DNA of 64,000 nt from Eutreptiella sp. 'Long Island Sound 2002' (GCA_964036045.1 OZ038392.1:33741330-33805329), one strand, 5' to 3'. Shown: positions 10,689 through 23,383, counted from the stretch's first letter. The notes: generated by a model from the sequence alone, not told the origin. Made by a program: numbers and translations.

Positions 10689-13600
10689 CAAAAGGGGGGG
10701 GGGGTACAATGGTAGTAGCGTGCATGGTATAGCAAAAGAGGGTGTCACCCAAACGGGGGGGATGCAACTGTACAATGGATCATTGGCCAATGTGGGATCG
10801 TGTTAGGGGGCAAGGAATGTGTGGTTGCAAACTTCATCGGGGTGGTAGGGTAAGTGGCTCACGTGTAGTGGGCCCCTCAGCCAAGGTGGGTCATGTGCAT
10901 ATTCGCTTATCAAACATGATTGACCGCTTGTACTAGAGCGCTTTCAAAGATGGTGCATAGTGGCAACGGTGGAACGGCCGTCTTGCAACAGTTGGCTAGT
11001 AGTTGTGGTGTGTGCTAGCATGGATGTATGGTGCCATGCCCACAGGGTCCAAGGGGATGTTGTTGCATTGTGTGCGCACTAGGTGGGCATTGCGTGCGCA
11101 CGTGCCGTGCCCACGCAATGAAACCTAGCCAGGGAGGAAGGGAGGAAACCACCCTGCATTTATGGAGGCATCATAAGGGTCTTCATATCCTTGGTGGTTG
11201 GTGGCCGTGGCCAAGCACAGTCCTTTGTGGCGTGAGTGTGTTGGAAGATGGTGGCAGCCTTCTGGGGACATAGGCATTCTGCCTTGACCCAATTGGGGCC
11301 CAACTTGTAACAATATGCAACACTATGTGGGACGTTACTGATAAGCCATGCTACTGATTCGCGATGATCTAAGAGTGCGGATGCAGGGTTCACGTGCGAG
11401 CTCATACAGAGAATCCACAAAGGACATTGTTTCCTAGAGATAGCAAGGCAATGGCCATGAAGGTTGGCATGTAACAACCCAACGACCAATTTGTTGCATT
11501 GTTAATGCACAGGACGTCCGGCAAATCCCCATCATAATAATCCACCATCCGGCTATAACAAAGAACGTGTAGCAAAATTGGGTGAAAATGGGCTAAAATG
11601 GCTGAAAATGTGTGAAAATGGGTGGCAATTCAAGTGTGCCACATCCTCAATGCATAAGAAGCGTAAAAACCCCGCTATGGAACAACAAACTTGTGAAACG
11701 GGGCCAATACTAGGGTTCAAGGAGTTGCCGACATACAAAACTTTGCACTGCATGTGCACTGTGTGGGCACTGCATGCCCGGCATTCCACAGCCGCTCTTT
11801 GTTTCTCATGTGTGAATCCATCAATGTAGTGTAATAGTGGAACAGGTGCGTGCCCTATTGCCTGTAGATGACCATGCAGCGGCGCTGGGGGCAATTCAGG
11901 TGTGAATTCATTGTACCATTGTTGTACCTACCTGCAAAAGCGACAATAAAGTGTGGTTTCAACATATCGAATGTATTGCAAGAACCACCTCCCAAGCTCA
12001 ATGCCGTGTTGTCATGCCGTAAAAGGGTGAGGCCCCTGTTCTCATGCGTAGCCATCGCTTCACATAGAATCTCCAAAGCCGTGCACGGTGGGCGATTTGG
12101 TGGTGAGAGAGTTGCTAAGTATGTGTGTAGTGCGAGGAGGCGACAATTTTCAGTTGTGCTGCACATATGGTGCCTAGATGCCGATTAAAGTAATGAACCG
12201 CCTTCACTCGCTTGCGTGGTGATGGGTACTGAGGCATTAACTTCCGTATCTGACATGCATGATATGCAGCAAGCAATGGTGACCCGCTACCCGTGGCCGG
12301 AGGGGGGTTTATTCTTCTGAAGGGTGTGTTTCATAGGGGACAGATGGACTTGCTCCCATAAGGTTTTTACTGTGGGATTGGGTTGTACTTTACAACTCTT
12401 TACAACTGCCAAACGTACCAAACTAATCAGACATGGGTGTGGAAGGTGCAACAAATGCATTTGACAGGGAGCATGGGCAACTCACCAAGCAGTGCCGTTG
12501 GAGACAACAACATATGATATTGGTGACTTCACATTCACACAGAGCAGGTCATGATTGTGGGGGTAGTGCATCAACAAATGATTGAGGAATGTGTAGCCAC
12601 AAAACTTGTACATTATCGTGTGTTGCTTGTACATACCAATCTGATGCATATGACTCACCCCCTGCCCCCAATGGCTGAGCCAAGTTTCATAAAACTTTTG
12701 GTTCCATGCTAGACATTAAATTAGGCGTGATTAGGAAGTGCCTCCGTGGTGCGTATCACACAGTGGAGACAAATTGACAGTTTTTTCCCATGGAGGTGCA
12801 CACCCCTCCCATCGCACATTCCCCCACAGCTAGCGCGGCCAAAGCATCTGCCTTGTACCCCCCTTCAAGGTTAACTAAGAGACCCAGTGTGCCTGTGCGG
12901 CGACACTAGACAATCTTGTTTCGCCAGTGTGCATGTAAACCCATTGCATTTGACAATGGCCGAGGGGTCTGTTGGTTCACACAGGGGCAGAAAGAGGGCT
13001 TTTGCTGTATCTGCCCATTTCTGCCTACTTCGCTATTGCAATGTATGGTTTCAAGTTCATCCTCATCTCTAGCTTCCAGAAGGTGTTGGTGGCTGGGGAC
13101 CAGCGGAAAGTGACTGGTCATGCCACCAATTGCCTAACCAACAACTGGTGGAGATCTATGTCTGCACACTCTGTGCTAGGGTCAGGGGGGGCCAGAGGAC
13201 AACTGCTTAGTTATCAATGGTCAGCGTGTCGCCTGGTGCAGCCAACACTGTGACGAGCAGGGCGCCCCGTAACTCACCCCAGTATGATGTTTGTCACGGA
13301 CCAGGGCAATGTATGGACCACAGGTTGCTGCCACACCTGCCCAAGCTGCATGTTCTTCAAGGGAATGGACCTGTCATTTGCTCCCATCACGTTGCTCCCG
13401 CTGCATCAATTTACTATTAACACTTTGCTGAAGAGGGATCGCAACGTAGGCCCCTAGTTGTTTGAGCAACCCCTCATGCATTTCTGTTACAACCACCACT
13501 TTGGTGGTTGACCTGGCAAGGCCAGGTCTCTGAAGCACTGTGGTAGCAGTGGAAATAACCATTTCTCGGAAAATCTGGTTTCAGCAATGCTATCTTGGAA

Positions 13601-14410
13601 AAAAGGTCAAATCGGAAAACGAGGGGGAAGGGAGGAAATTTGTAAAATGGATGAAACATGGGGAAAGACGGCAGAGAAATACTCAAACAGGTTTGTTTGG
13701 AAGCTCAGTCAGGTGGATGACATTTTGTATTGGCACCCTGGGAAAATGGGAGACACAGCAAAGATGGGAGAGTTTTGTTACGATGAATTCATTGCCTGCC
13801 ACATTTTGCACCGAATTACAGTTAGCCATCATTTGAGAGAAGGGCATTGCACAGCTTCCTGCCTTCTAATGACGGAGATCAGGGACTTTCGCACGTTGAC
13901 TAACAGGCACCTTAGGCCATACCATCAACTTAGGTGACCACTACTACTGTTGATTCATTGCTATGTTGCAAAACATAGAAATAAATTTGTAAATTGCATG
14001 GTTTGGGCAATTTGTCCCTGTGCAGTCTGTGGTTCCCAGCTTTCTATGCAATTGCAACAGTGGGGAACACAACATCAAATCTGTCGTTTTGTTGGTGCTT
14101 TGCCCAGTCATAGCACCAAAATCAACCATCACTGCCACCTACAAAAATGTTCTATTTTTCGACCACAGAAATGGGATTCTGTCACTGATCCAGGGCACCA
14201 GTCTATATTACTGGGAGCATTTGCTCTGTGCAGGCCCTCTGTGACATGTTTTGGGGATTGTCTCAGATCGACTTTTGGGCTGCCGGTATGCCGGGGATGC
14301 CGGGGATTCGGGCTTTCGTTGTTGGTGGTCCGAGCATCTGAATGCCCTGGGCCGCTGCCTTGTTCACCAAGTGTTAGTGTTGCCCTGACAGGGGTCCCAC
14401 AGTGAGCCGC

Positions 14411-14453
14411 CAACGGCAAAAGCACCCAGTGTTGTTTGGACAGGGCCTTTGCC
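14411..14453. repeat. Dispersed hairpin motif
   Basis: Core CCCAGTGTTGTTTGGACAGG with arms GGCAAAAG and CCTTTGCC, which pair with one mismatch. Confidence 0.55.
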
Positions 14454-16018
14454 TATGTGCAATCCCAGAACACATAAGTCAACAGCATGCAGCATCAATG
14501 ATAATATGTGGGCAGGCAGAAGGGTAAAGGACGGTGAAATAGCCCCATGTGCATCAAAGCAGCAAATCCTATTCCCATCCACAAAATCATGCCCCTTTAC
14601 CTGCTCTCGACGAAAATTTAAACCAGCAGAAGCCGTGGTCCTAAAAGTTGCGGAATCAACACTCAGCATTGCCTGGTTAACCCTCTGTGCTCATTTGATC
14701 ACGTCGAACACATGTTGAACACAAATCAAACACAAATTGAACGCATTGAACGCGCCTGAAACACACATTGAACGCCTTAAACACAGGTCAAGTACGTTGC
14801 TGTGCACTGAGTTGGGCCAAACTAAGCACAGGGGGAAGCTGGTGTTTGCGTAAATGTGGTGTTTGAATAGCACCTGGCAGCTGTGACCTCTGCTCAGCTC
14901 TGATGCATGACAGCACGGCACTGCACGAAAAGAGAAAAAGAAGGAATGACTGCGGATTGATTTGCACAACCGCACACAACAGCCACCACACACCTTCTTT
15001 CAATGCCGGAAATATGGCCATGGTTGCCTGCTGTAGGCGTGGAGGGGACATGAACAGGAAGAGGTGGCAGCGACTATTGGCTCGGTGTGATCCGCCACCG
15101 CCAGCGTGCACCAATGTGCCCAAGATACAATACAATGCAGTGCACATGAAAATGTGCACATTTGTACTGGATCAGGAAGCGACTCCAGAAAGAATAGATG
15201 AGGCATTTGCCCCAATAGCCTTCTTCTGGTGAATGAAAAAGGGTATGGATACATAAATCTGAATCTGTGTTTATATCAGCAGCCAAGCATAGCTGACAGT
15301 ATGAAACCAACAGGCCGCACCTCAATTTTTGGGGGACAGACCTTCACAGCTGATCAGCAGCAGTCCATTCTTCAGTTATCATATTTGACATTTCATGGGG
15401 TCCTTGGGCACACAAGGGGGTACAGGCTAAGCTTCTTTTTAGGCAAATACCCTGCCATGGTCCAGGATTAGACCTCCAAACACCCTCGTGCACCATCATG
15501 ACCGGACAACAAAGCAAGAAAATAGAAAAAGCGCTTCCTAACGCGGATTCTTCTGCACTGGCGTGCACACCGTGCAGAGGTTTCTTTTTTGCAAAACTCC
15601 CAAACTCCAAAATCCAGAACTCTCCCACACCGCAATGTCCTGTCAACATGAAACAAGACAGAAAATTTTGCCATATGCACGCCCAAAAATGGAGGTATAA
15701 ATCATGCAATCGCATGGGACAAGAAGTGGGTATGAGGAATTGTGAAAAGCATCATAAATTGCCACTCTGCGCCACCTTGCTAATGGCAAGGAAATGCTTC
15801 CCCTTCTATAGTGGCCCCATGATGATATCCTGCACACTAAGCTTGACAACCATGATGCAAGTTGGTGGAGGTCACGAGGAGTCACCAAGAGAGGTGTTTT
15901 AATCTGACATTAACACTTCTTGCCCTTGACAGCAAACCCTTGATGCCCCAACTAGAGAAACAACAGTATGAGAACAATTAGAATCCACGTTCTCCATTTG
16001 GGGGCCCCTCTCTTAAAG

Positions 16019-16075
16019 CTAAGTTTCCCCTGCGTGCGCCCTGCACTTAGTTTCCCCTGTGTGCACCCTGCACAA
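16019..16075. repeat. Two tandem 27-bp copies
   Basis: AGTTTCCCCTG followed by TGCACCCTGCACTT-like sequence is present twice with a 27-bp period. Confidence 0.7.
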
Positions 16076-17010
16076 AAATGTGCCCCCTGAGATGGGCATA
16101 AGGTAATAATCAAAAGTCAGAGAAAAATTAAGTTATTGCACTGGCCCACAAATGTAGCTACCCGGGGGGGGGGGGGTCCAGGGCAAAATGCGATTTAGCA
16201 AAATATACCGCTATTTAATGTGTCCCAATCCTTAAAAACTATGGCATCAATTATGTCTCAATTTAGAAAATCCCCTTTGTCTCATCCAAGGTTGCTTACT
16301 GTAAAAGAGTTTTCAGGACTGCAGTGCTGGATGGTTGCAGTTCTTAATCCAAATGCAGACCCAATTGACAGGAAAATCTAGTTCAGGGTATACAACATAC
16401 ATGGAGAAAGCAATGGTGGCTGACGGGCAAACACTCATGCATCCTTAAAATTGGTGCGATTAAACAGGTACCAACCCTTAAAACTTGGCGTTTAATTGCG
16501 TCCCAATCTTTGGACACATTCAATGTTCTTAGAATTTCTAGGGTGTTTTTTTTCAACCCCCCCTACCGGTAATTAGGGCATTGGAACATTGAGCTGCACA
16601 TGTGATGTGAAATGGTTGCACAGCGCGTGCACGGTGCATGGGACCCCCCAGCTCGCCATGAAATCCAAGATGACCTGTGCCAGCATGTGTGAACTCAGTT
16701 TCGCAGCAAACTATCATGGGAAGAGGGCCTGTGTAATTTTGTGTGGGATGACACAGCTCTGTACAATGCACAGCGCTGTGTGCCATGTATATCATGTGTT
16801 ATATGGTGGAGTAATAAGAGACAGTGCATTGCAGAGTGCGCATGCACCCTCGCACTCCACACCACGCGTTCATTGCACTGGGTGCAGTGTGTTGATCAAC
16901 AAGTCCGTGAAACCAGCCAAATGTCGACTGCTTGGAAAATTCTAGGCTTCACCAGCTGCATCCTGAGACCTACCCTGTGCACTATGCCTTGTTATAGAAA
17001 AAAAAAGAGG

Positions 17011-19088
17011 TTATTTTACCAGCACGTAAACGTTCTCCACCTTTGCGTTCTTCCCTCCGCTCGCCCACAACACGCGCATGCTGTCATCCAAATACGTCAT
17101 CCGCCACACGCCACAATTGGACACCTCCTTCTCACTTACGACATTGCCGAACAGCGAAAATCGAATGTACCGAAAATTGACCTGCCACTTGCATGGCCCC
17201 AGCACGTCCCAGTCTGCGCCAAGGCAAGCCTCCACAATCCCAGGGCCCAGTCGTACAATATTCTCATATTTCCCAGAACTGTACACCACATTCTGGAATA
17301 CGTCCCCCACAAATGGCCCTAGCTTTCCGGCCGAGTTCCCTGTGTTTGTGGTGTACAGCAGCTTCCAGTTGCCAGTCATGCCTTCGGAGGTGGCGATCTC
17401 AGGCTCCGGGTTCAGCTTCTCCAGTTTGCTGACAGCATCCAGAAAGGCGGCCTTCGTATCCTCGGAGGCAGACGTTCCGTTTGAGGTTCCCTCCGCCAAT
17501 CTAAAAATCTCCTTCTTGAGGGACTCCACTGTCCCGCCTCCTGAACAGCAAAGATACACAGCGCGACAGTGGGGGTGGAGATGCTGGTGGCCAGAATAGT
17601 CCAGGGATCGGAATGGAATGCATCCCAACCTGTGGTCCACGGAAACGTCCCAAATGGATACCGCCTCTGCCCCCGTACTGTTTGACAAACAGCGGGCAAG
17701 GCGCCACAGGCTGCAAAAACGGCACCCACTGTGGTTTGAACAGGGCCGTTGTTGCACCGCATCGCACCGCACACATCATTGTCACCAAGGAGGACAAGGG
17801 GGGGGGAGGGGGGTTATACAACTCACACACCAATTGGGTTTCGTGCAGCACACCAACCCCCGCCAAACAGCTCAAGTGTGCAGCAAAGCACACAATCCAT
17901 TCCCAACCAGCAAACCAAGCAGGGCAGAAAGAATACCTCGTGTTGTTTGGATAAAGCGCTGTTTGCGCAAGAGGAAGGGGGGCTCCGCGTACTGTGCCAT
18001 GCTTGCCCGCTACAACTGGTAGCGAATCAATGGCACAGAATGACATTACAGATTACCACACCCAAGCTACCACAGTCCATGCGTGTACGGCAGGCCGTAG
18101 CTGAGCTACAAGAGGACAATTGCGACGCAGTAGACGAACTAATACCTGCTACATTTGTCAGAAATATGCAAAACAACTTGTTGTAGCTTCCAACAACGGT
18201 GGTCACCCTGTGGAATGGTCTGGGAAACACCTCAGTACAATCCATTGCCGCAGCCAACAGCGATGGTCGCCACCCTCTGGTTTCACACCGGCAAACATCA
18301 CAGCCACTGAGTGTTGCATTGCCTTCCTGGTGCTGAACCCCGACGAAAACATGGCCCCTCGCATATCGTTCGACACGCCCGCGGAGGTTTCTCTTGCACT
18401 TCGGGAAAGGTTGCGCGATCCCTTGCTGGCAGAGTTCCATCGGCGACAGCCCAGCGTGCCGCAGCTCCTGGTGGAGCAGCTGTCGTTGCTTGACACTTGC
18501 CCGTGGGTTGTTGCCGAAGACAACACCAACAGAATGACAACTCATAGATACGCTCAACGGCACCAGGATGACAATTTTACGGAGGCGCCTAACGGCAACA
18601 GGACGACAAGAAATGGAGACGCCTCACAGCAACACGACGACAAGTTGTGGAGGTGCCTAACGACATCTGCTGGAAGACATGGACAAGTACTCAGGAGTCC
18701 CCACTTCTTCGTCTCAGCTGGATCCTGGTTCCCCTTCAGACCATTCACAGCACAATTGCATGCTGGCGCTGCTGGTTTTGCTGGGTCATCTCTTCCTCCT
18801 GCCCTACAAATGCAGCCAGCAATTCCACAGTGGCAATTCTACTGCAGCACGATGCTGCGTGTTCGGTCAAACAGACAGATGCCACGCTACTACAGTTCAC
18901 AAAGCGGAGGACCAACCTCTCTCAGTCTCCACGTCACCAGCAGTAGTCATCAGGGCCCACATAGATGGGCGGCTTCGCCTTCGCAGTAAGAAAGAAGCAG
19001 CAGCAAACATCCCCAAAACCAGGGCGGAAAAGTTGATAGTTGCCACAAAGTCGCCCACCTGAAATGCATGGGGGATCATGCTTGGCAT
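17011..19088 (-). CDS. Plastid lipid-associated protein (PAP/fibrillin domain)
   Basis: The exon 17011-17540 (stop TAA at 17011-17013) encodes 175 residues of PAP/fibrillin type. An N-terminal helix contains ESLKKEIFRLAEGTSNG, then come LEKLNP, GNWKLLYTTNTG and LGPFVGDVFQNVVYS, and later strands end in RMTYLDDSMRVLWAS. Fibrillins are lipocalin-like plastid proteins that bind lipids or isoprenoids at plastoglobules or thylakoids. The acceptor CTGTTCAG at 17541 requires a phase-1 upstream exon. A candidate is 18938-19088: it starts at ATG, has a hydrophobic stretch (FSALVLGMFAAASFLL), then RRRSRPSM, and ends in phase 1 at GCTG/GTGACG. Joined, the protein would be 226 residues with a signal-plus-transit-like leader. 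The domain is certain; the leader exon is a proposal, since an unrelated plus-strand exon lies inside the 1.4-kb intron. Confidence 0.75.
17711..17757. repeat. Dispersed hairpin motif
   Basis: Core CCCACTGTGGTTTGAACAGG with perfectly paired arms AACGGC and GCCGTT. It lies in the proposed fibrillin intron. Confidence 0.55.
17931..17970. repeat. Dispersed hairpin motif, weaker arms
   Basis: Core CCTCGTGTTGTTTGGATAAA, followed by GCGCTGTTTGCGC. Shares the TGTTGTTTGGA loop with 14411. Confidence 0.45.
18040..18510 (+). CDS. Unrecognised plus-strand exons
   Basis: A strongly coding-like stretch starts after the acceptor AAACATCACAG at about 18302. It runs to about 18507, with FLVLNPDENMAPRISFDTPA and QPSVPQLLVEQLSLLDTCPW. 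Its codons are GC-rich at third positions, while the two other frames look random. An earlier open stretch (18048-18150) with PQSMRVRQAVAELQEDNCDA may be a preceding exon, though the phase of the joint was not resolved. No family is recognised. The exon at 20430-20677, same strand, could belong to the same gene. The region lies inside the proposed fibrillin intron on the other strand. Confidence 0.4.
18556..18660. repeat. Three tandem 35-bp copies
   Basis: Units beginning AACGGCAACAGGACGACAAG and ending GAGACGCCT, three imperfect copies directly after the plus-strand exon. Confidence 0.7.
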
Positions 19089-19550
19089 GATGGTTACCAC
19101 AAGCAACTGCAGGAACACAGGGAGTGGCTGAGACAAGACGGAAACGGGCGGCAATGTTCAGAGAGGTTCTTTGGGGATCTTGTGTCGGCTGACTTTGCCA
19201 TTCTGGGGCGGCCCCTATAGAGGTCCTGGACGGCCTTCAGAAAGGCCTGGGAGATTATTGGTGACAATATCTCTCGGGGACGTTCATAAACATGCCACCA
19301 CGGAGCGTTTTCAGTGGTCGGCGTCATTGTTGCCTCGTTTGTGCCCACTGTGTGTCCCATAGGGGGCTGGGGGGGGGTAATGTGGCGTATGTTCTGAAAG
19401 CCCTTGAAAAGGGCTATTTGGGACACCCCAGGTCTGCATGCTGGACTGACAACATGTCTGAGATTTTTGTCCTTTTTGGATGGTGCCTGTGTTGCTTGCT
19501 GCCTCTTTTTGTCAACAGGCGCTATGGGGAGCAATTGGAAACTTCATGAA

Positions 19551-20310
19551 CCTATGGGATCCTATGGGGACCTATGGGGACCTATGTGATTCATTGTTGA
19601 CCTATGCCGTGTTTTGGGACCTTCGACGACCTTTGGGGACCTTTGGGATCCTATGGTGTCCAATGGTGTCCAATGGGGTCCTATGGGGACCTTTGAGGCC
19701 CTTTGGAGTCCTAAGGGGACTTTTGGGGTCCTGTGGGGTCCTATTGGGTCCGATGAGGCCCTTTAGGGAACTATGGGGACCTATGGGGAACTGTGGCGTC
19801 CTATGGGGACCTTTGGGGACATTTGGGGGGCGAGAGGCACCTTTGGGGACCTATGGGGACCTGTGGGAAGCTATCGGGACCTACGAGGATCTATTGGAAC
19901 CTATGGCAGTCTTTGGTGTCCTATGGGGTCTTATGGGCTGCTGAGTGGTCCTAAAGGGTCATATGGATCCCTATGGGGTCCTATGGGACCCTATGGGGTC
20001 CTGCGGGGACCTTCGGGGAAATTGGGGGACCTTAGGAGTCCTATAGGGACCTATGGGAATCTTTGTCGTCCTTTGGAGTCCTATGGGGTGGTATGGGGAA
20101 CAATGGGAATCTTCGTGGACACATGGGGACCTATGGGGACCTATGGGGACCTATGTGATTCATTGTTGACCTATGCCGTCTTTTGGGGACCTTCGACGAC
20201 CTTTGGGGACCTTTGGCATCCTATGGTGTCCAATGGGGTCCTATGGGGACTTTTGAGGCCCTTTGGGGTCCTAAGGGGACTTTTGGGTTCCCGTGGGGTC
20301 CTATTGGGTC
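19551..20310. repeat. 10-bp-period minisatellite with a 570-bp higher-order repeat
   Basis: About 76 imperfect copies of CTATGGGGAC (variants CTATGGGGTC, CTTTGGGGAC) run in unbroken 10-bp register. A segment with the marker GTGATTCATTGTTGACCTAT near 19588 recurs near 20158, so a block of about 570 bp was duplicated within the array. Because 10 is not a multiple of 3, every plus frame reads through the same decapeptide (GTYGDLWGPM) in different phases, which explains long open frames without implying a protein. Confidence 0.9.
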
Positions 20311-20429
20311 CGATGACAGCCACCATGTCCGCATACAAATTCATGCAACGTGCTGTTGCATCCCCAGATGCACCACAGAAACCTTTGGTTTGCAAAAGAG
20401 CACACTCTGGTGGTGCAACCTGGGTGCAG

Positions 20430-20677
20430 GTTACTCGCGAGATGACCCCTGGCACAGCAAAAAGGCCTCATACAGCCGGTTCGCAGCAACTGCGTGCCCC
20501 CACAAGGAACACCAGATTCTATCCACTGCTGGGGCCACTGCTTTTGCAACCCAGTTTTGGGACTGTAAAGTGCACCCCACCAAGGCTTCCCAGCAGGAAT
20601 TTCTGACAACGTTGATCTACCCAAATGAAGTCCCAGCCCTGCCTGAAAAAGACAATGCAAAGGACAATTCGGAATAA
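20430..20677 (+). CDS. C-terminal exon of an unrecognised protein
   Basis: After the acceptor CTGGGTGCAG, the frame encodes 81 residues with SRDDPWHSKKASYSRFAATA, QFWDCKVHPTKASQQEF and an acidic end, then TAA at 20675-20677. Codon choice is coding-like and even. The stop overlaps AATAAA (20673-20678), an unusual arrangement if AATAAA serves as poly(A) signal here. The minisatellite would then sit in the preceding intron. No domain was recognised; short proteins of similar composition exist among ciliary proteins, but I do not assign it. Confidence 0.5.
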
Positions 20678-22838
20678 ACATGTGTGAAATGTTCAGTGCA
20701 TGTTTGCGTGCCGACTTTGCAGCTCTGGTACTCAAAAATGTGACCACCTAAACCCCCCCAACCCATACATTTCTGAAATGGCCTTTTCTCACAGATTTCA
20801 AAAAGTATACACATACCCCCCCCCACACAGAACGAAATTTTGGTGCATTGCACAAAAAATGGAGGAAACCCTGAAAAAGTGCAAATTTGCTCCGCGTTGG
20901 CGTATAACGAATGTCCCCAAGAGATATGAGTGCGGTTTGAACGATGGTGGCCCACATAGGACAACCTAAGCCTACCTCATAAGGCTCATGGTGGCAGGGT
21001 TCCTTGAACTGCTGCTGCTGCCATTGGGCAGTATCAGAGTTCCCACCACCACTTGCCCTGTGAAACACAAGCTTGCAAATGCTTACACAAGGCCCTAGGC
21101 ACGTATCCACTCTATTCAGGACAGGGGGGGGGATTGCGGTCGGGGGGGGGGGGGGTAAATCCAATTGCGGAAAATTGCGGGAAAATTGCGAGAGAACTGC
21201 AGAAAATTCCGCAAAAATGAGGAAAATTGTGGGAAAATTGCGATACCGTAAGCAACCCTCCTTAATCCTCAAGGTGCAACAATTCAGGACAGGTGGATCG
21301 GATTTTTTCTTTCAGTCATTCAAAATGTCTACGGGCAGCGCAATTACAGGAGGTGCATGAACCGAAGGCGGTGGATGTTGTCATCCAAATTGTGCTGCCA
21401 CTTGGAAACTGTCCTTGACTGTGAGAAAAAGCATTCCACATCACCACTAGAAGTGGGCTGCATAATCAAGAACAGCACCCTCTCTGGGAAAGGTCAAGGG
21501 GCACGTGATTGACCCCATGGCAGTTGTCATGCTCGAACCCAAAAAAAGAGAAAACAATTTTTTAATCTTTTTTCATCCTCACACAACACATGACTCCGAG
21601 TTGTTCGGGAAAGACCAAGGGGAAGATCACCATGAACTGAACCACCCTTTGTTTCATACTTGACACTGAGCAGCTCAGGCTAGTGGTGCCACCTCTGGAT
21701 TCTCCAGGTGCTCAGATAACATCACCCTTAACGCGTTCAGATAGACTTGGTAATCCTGGAGGTGCAGAGGCACATCCAGTGATATTGAGTGGGGAGGATA
21801 TTCAAGATCCCTACCCCACATTGGAATCCAGATGCAGTCATCCCAAACCTAATATGGATATACTAGCAGAGCCCCCCATGTGTCATTCTTGCGTACCTCC
21901 TGCCCCCTTGCGCACCACCTGGCTGTGTGCGACAGTATCCCCACATCCCTGGAGGAACATAGCCAAAATGACAGTTCCCCCGCCCAGCCCGGGGGAACAC
22001 AGTGGACCTGTGACACGAAGCAAGACATGCAGACAAAAGGGCATATGACCCACAAAATGACGGGAAATTGTTTGTTGGGATCCATGTGCAATCCTACTGC
22101 AGATCCCCCACTTGCTAGTGACCAAGGAGACAAATTTGATCATGGGGCAGGGACTATCCCACTGATACTCCTAAGAACCTGGATGACAAGAACCACTACT
22201 TGGCATCCAGCTTTGATAACATGTCTAATGTGGGGCTCCATGTTCTCCACACCTGTAATTGTATATTGGCATCAGACATTGGCTTCACTTTTTTGCATGC
22301 AGAGCCGAACGGACATGGAGCTCCACGCTGTTCGTCGTATCACACACGTTTGGCAGGGGAGGTGAGCATCACAAGCAGCTGGTGGCTGATAAGCCATCAC
22401 AAGCAGACACCTCCCAACAGAACCCTACAACACCTCAAACCACTTGAATCATGTTTTGGGTCAGCGGATTGGCCCACAAATGGACAAGGGGAGGTCTCCA
22501 GAATGTTGTCCAGAGGGGGTGCCCAAACCATACCACTGCATTTGCAAAGGCCAGTTGCGGCAGGATGGGCATTTCTGATTTTCTGCTTTCGGGCAACAGG
22601 GCCATACCCTGTTGGATTCTCTGGAGTCAGCGCTGGTGCCCCTTGGGGCGAGCTCCTTGGAGCAGCGTCGGTTGCTCTGTCTCTGGTCCAGAGGGCAGCC
22701 CCCCCCCCCCCCCGGCCAGGTTGATGGGCCTCTGGTACAGGCCTTCTGGCCTGCACCTGAGAGCTGTGTGGCTTCCGCCGATCTTGCTGTAGGACGTCAA
22801 ATCTTGCAGGTCATCCGAAGGTGAGATCCTCCGACTTT
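20678..22838. other. Non-coding, repeats only
   Basis: G tracts occur near 21125 and 21143. GGAAAATTGCG-type repeats lie at 21165-21245, and a C tract of 14 near 22689. A plus frame near 21683-22048 ends in PVTRSKTCRQKG and could be a retroelement scrap. No gene can be supported. Confidence 0.35.
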
Positions 22839-22917
22839 GACCAGCCCCAATGGCCCACCAACTGTGACCAGCCCCAATGGCCCACCGACTGTGGCCAGCC
22901 CCAGTGGTTTGGAGTGC
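22839..22917. repeat. Three tandem 27-bp copies
   Basis: GACCAGCCCCAATGGCCCAC followed by CRACTGT is repeated at 22839, 22866 and (GGCCAGCCCC) 22893. Confidence 0.8.
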
Positions 22918-22996
22918 AATTTGCAAACCCAACGGCAACAATACTGGTGTTGTCTGGCGTCCAGAAGAAGAGGGGATAGGTTGCATGCAGGAATAC

Positions 22997-23383
22997 CTTA
23001 AAAGAGGAATAACTGGCTCCTGAAACACTTGGCAGGGTCTTGGCAGTGTGTGCATTCTCTGAGACTGGGCTGTACACCACGGACTCAGATCGGCTTGCAG
23101 TATCAGCGCCCCAGGTCGGGACGGCCTTCATATGCCCCCTCTGATGTCCCACAACCTTGAAGGAGTTTGTGCTGGCAGTGGTGGTCATCTGCATGTGGAC
23201 AGCGGAAGGGTTCTGCACCCGCAGAAGCCCCAGGAGTGCACCAACTGTAAAGCTGCTGATGCACACCAAAGTGACAACTGTAGGCAAACTGTGTCGTGTA
23301 ACGTGGGGGCCCTGTGGCTGGAGCACTGCCCGCTCTGTCTCCGGCAAAGGCATTTCAAAGGAGTGCTCTGCATGATGTGACAT
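22997..23383 (-). CDS. N-terminal exon of a single-pass membrane protein
   Basis: An ATG at 23381-23383 (or 23351-23353) opens a frame with a short charged N terminus and one hydrophobic segment, LPTVVTLVCISSFTVGALLG. A polar Ser/Thr-rich stretch follows, ending at a donor TTTTAAG/GTATTCC at 22997. The layout (short cytosolic tail, signal anchor, stem) is typical of type II Golgi enzymes such as glycosyltransferases, but no catalytic part was found downstream. An upstream in-frame region exists, so the start is uncertain. The frame continues open into the intron, where tandem repeats encode WGWSQLVGH-like units that I regard as non-coding. Confidence 0.4.

Larger units (their letters stand above)
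8464..17010. other. Long non-coding tract with dispersed repeats
   Basis: I find no gene that can be supported. Two minus frames near 9468-9966 encode hydrophobic stretches (for example MVFFGILVAVLPPTFTLS) that could be exons of a membrane protein, but borders and family are unknown. The tract holds three hairpin motifs (9383, 10650, 14411), a duplicated palindrome CCCCACRTGTGTGGG (about 9768 and 9846), short AAAATGGG-type repeats at 11580-11630, a 27-bp tandem pair near 16020, and G tracts near 10687 and 16164. Confidence 0.4.

Noticed and set aside
19480-20606. Long plus frames of 154, 277 and 164 codons with Gly/Trp-rich decapeptide repeats
   Set aside because: A 10-bp repeat without stops opens all three frames; these are repeat artefacts.
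22080-22365. A possible copia-type reverse transcriptase or RNase H scrap on the plus strand
   Set aside because: The frame is hydrophobic and vaguely similar in layout, but no catalytic motif could be pointed to.
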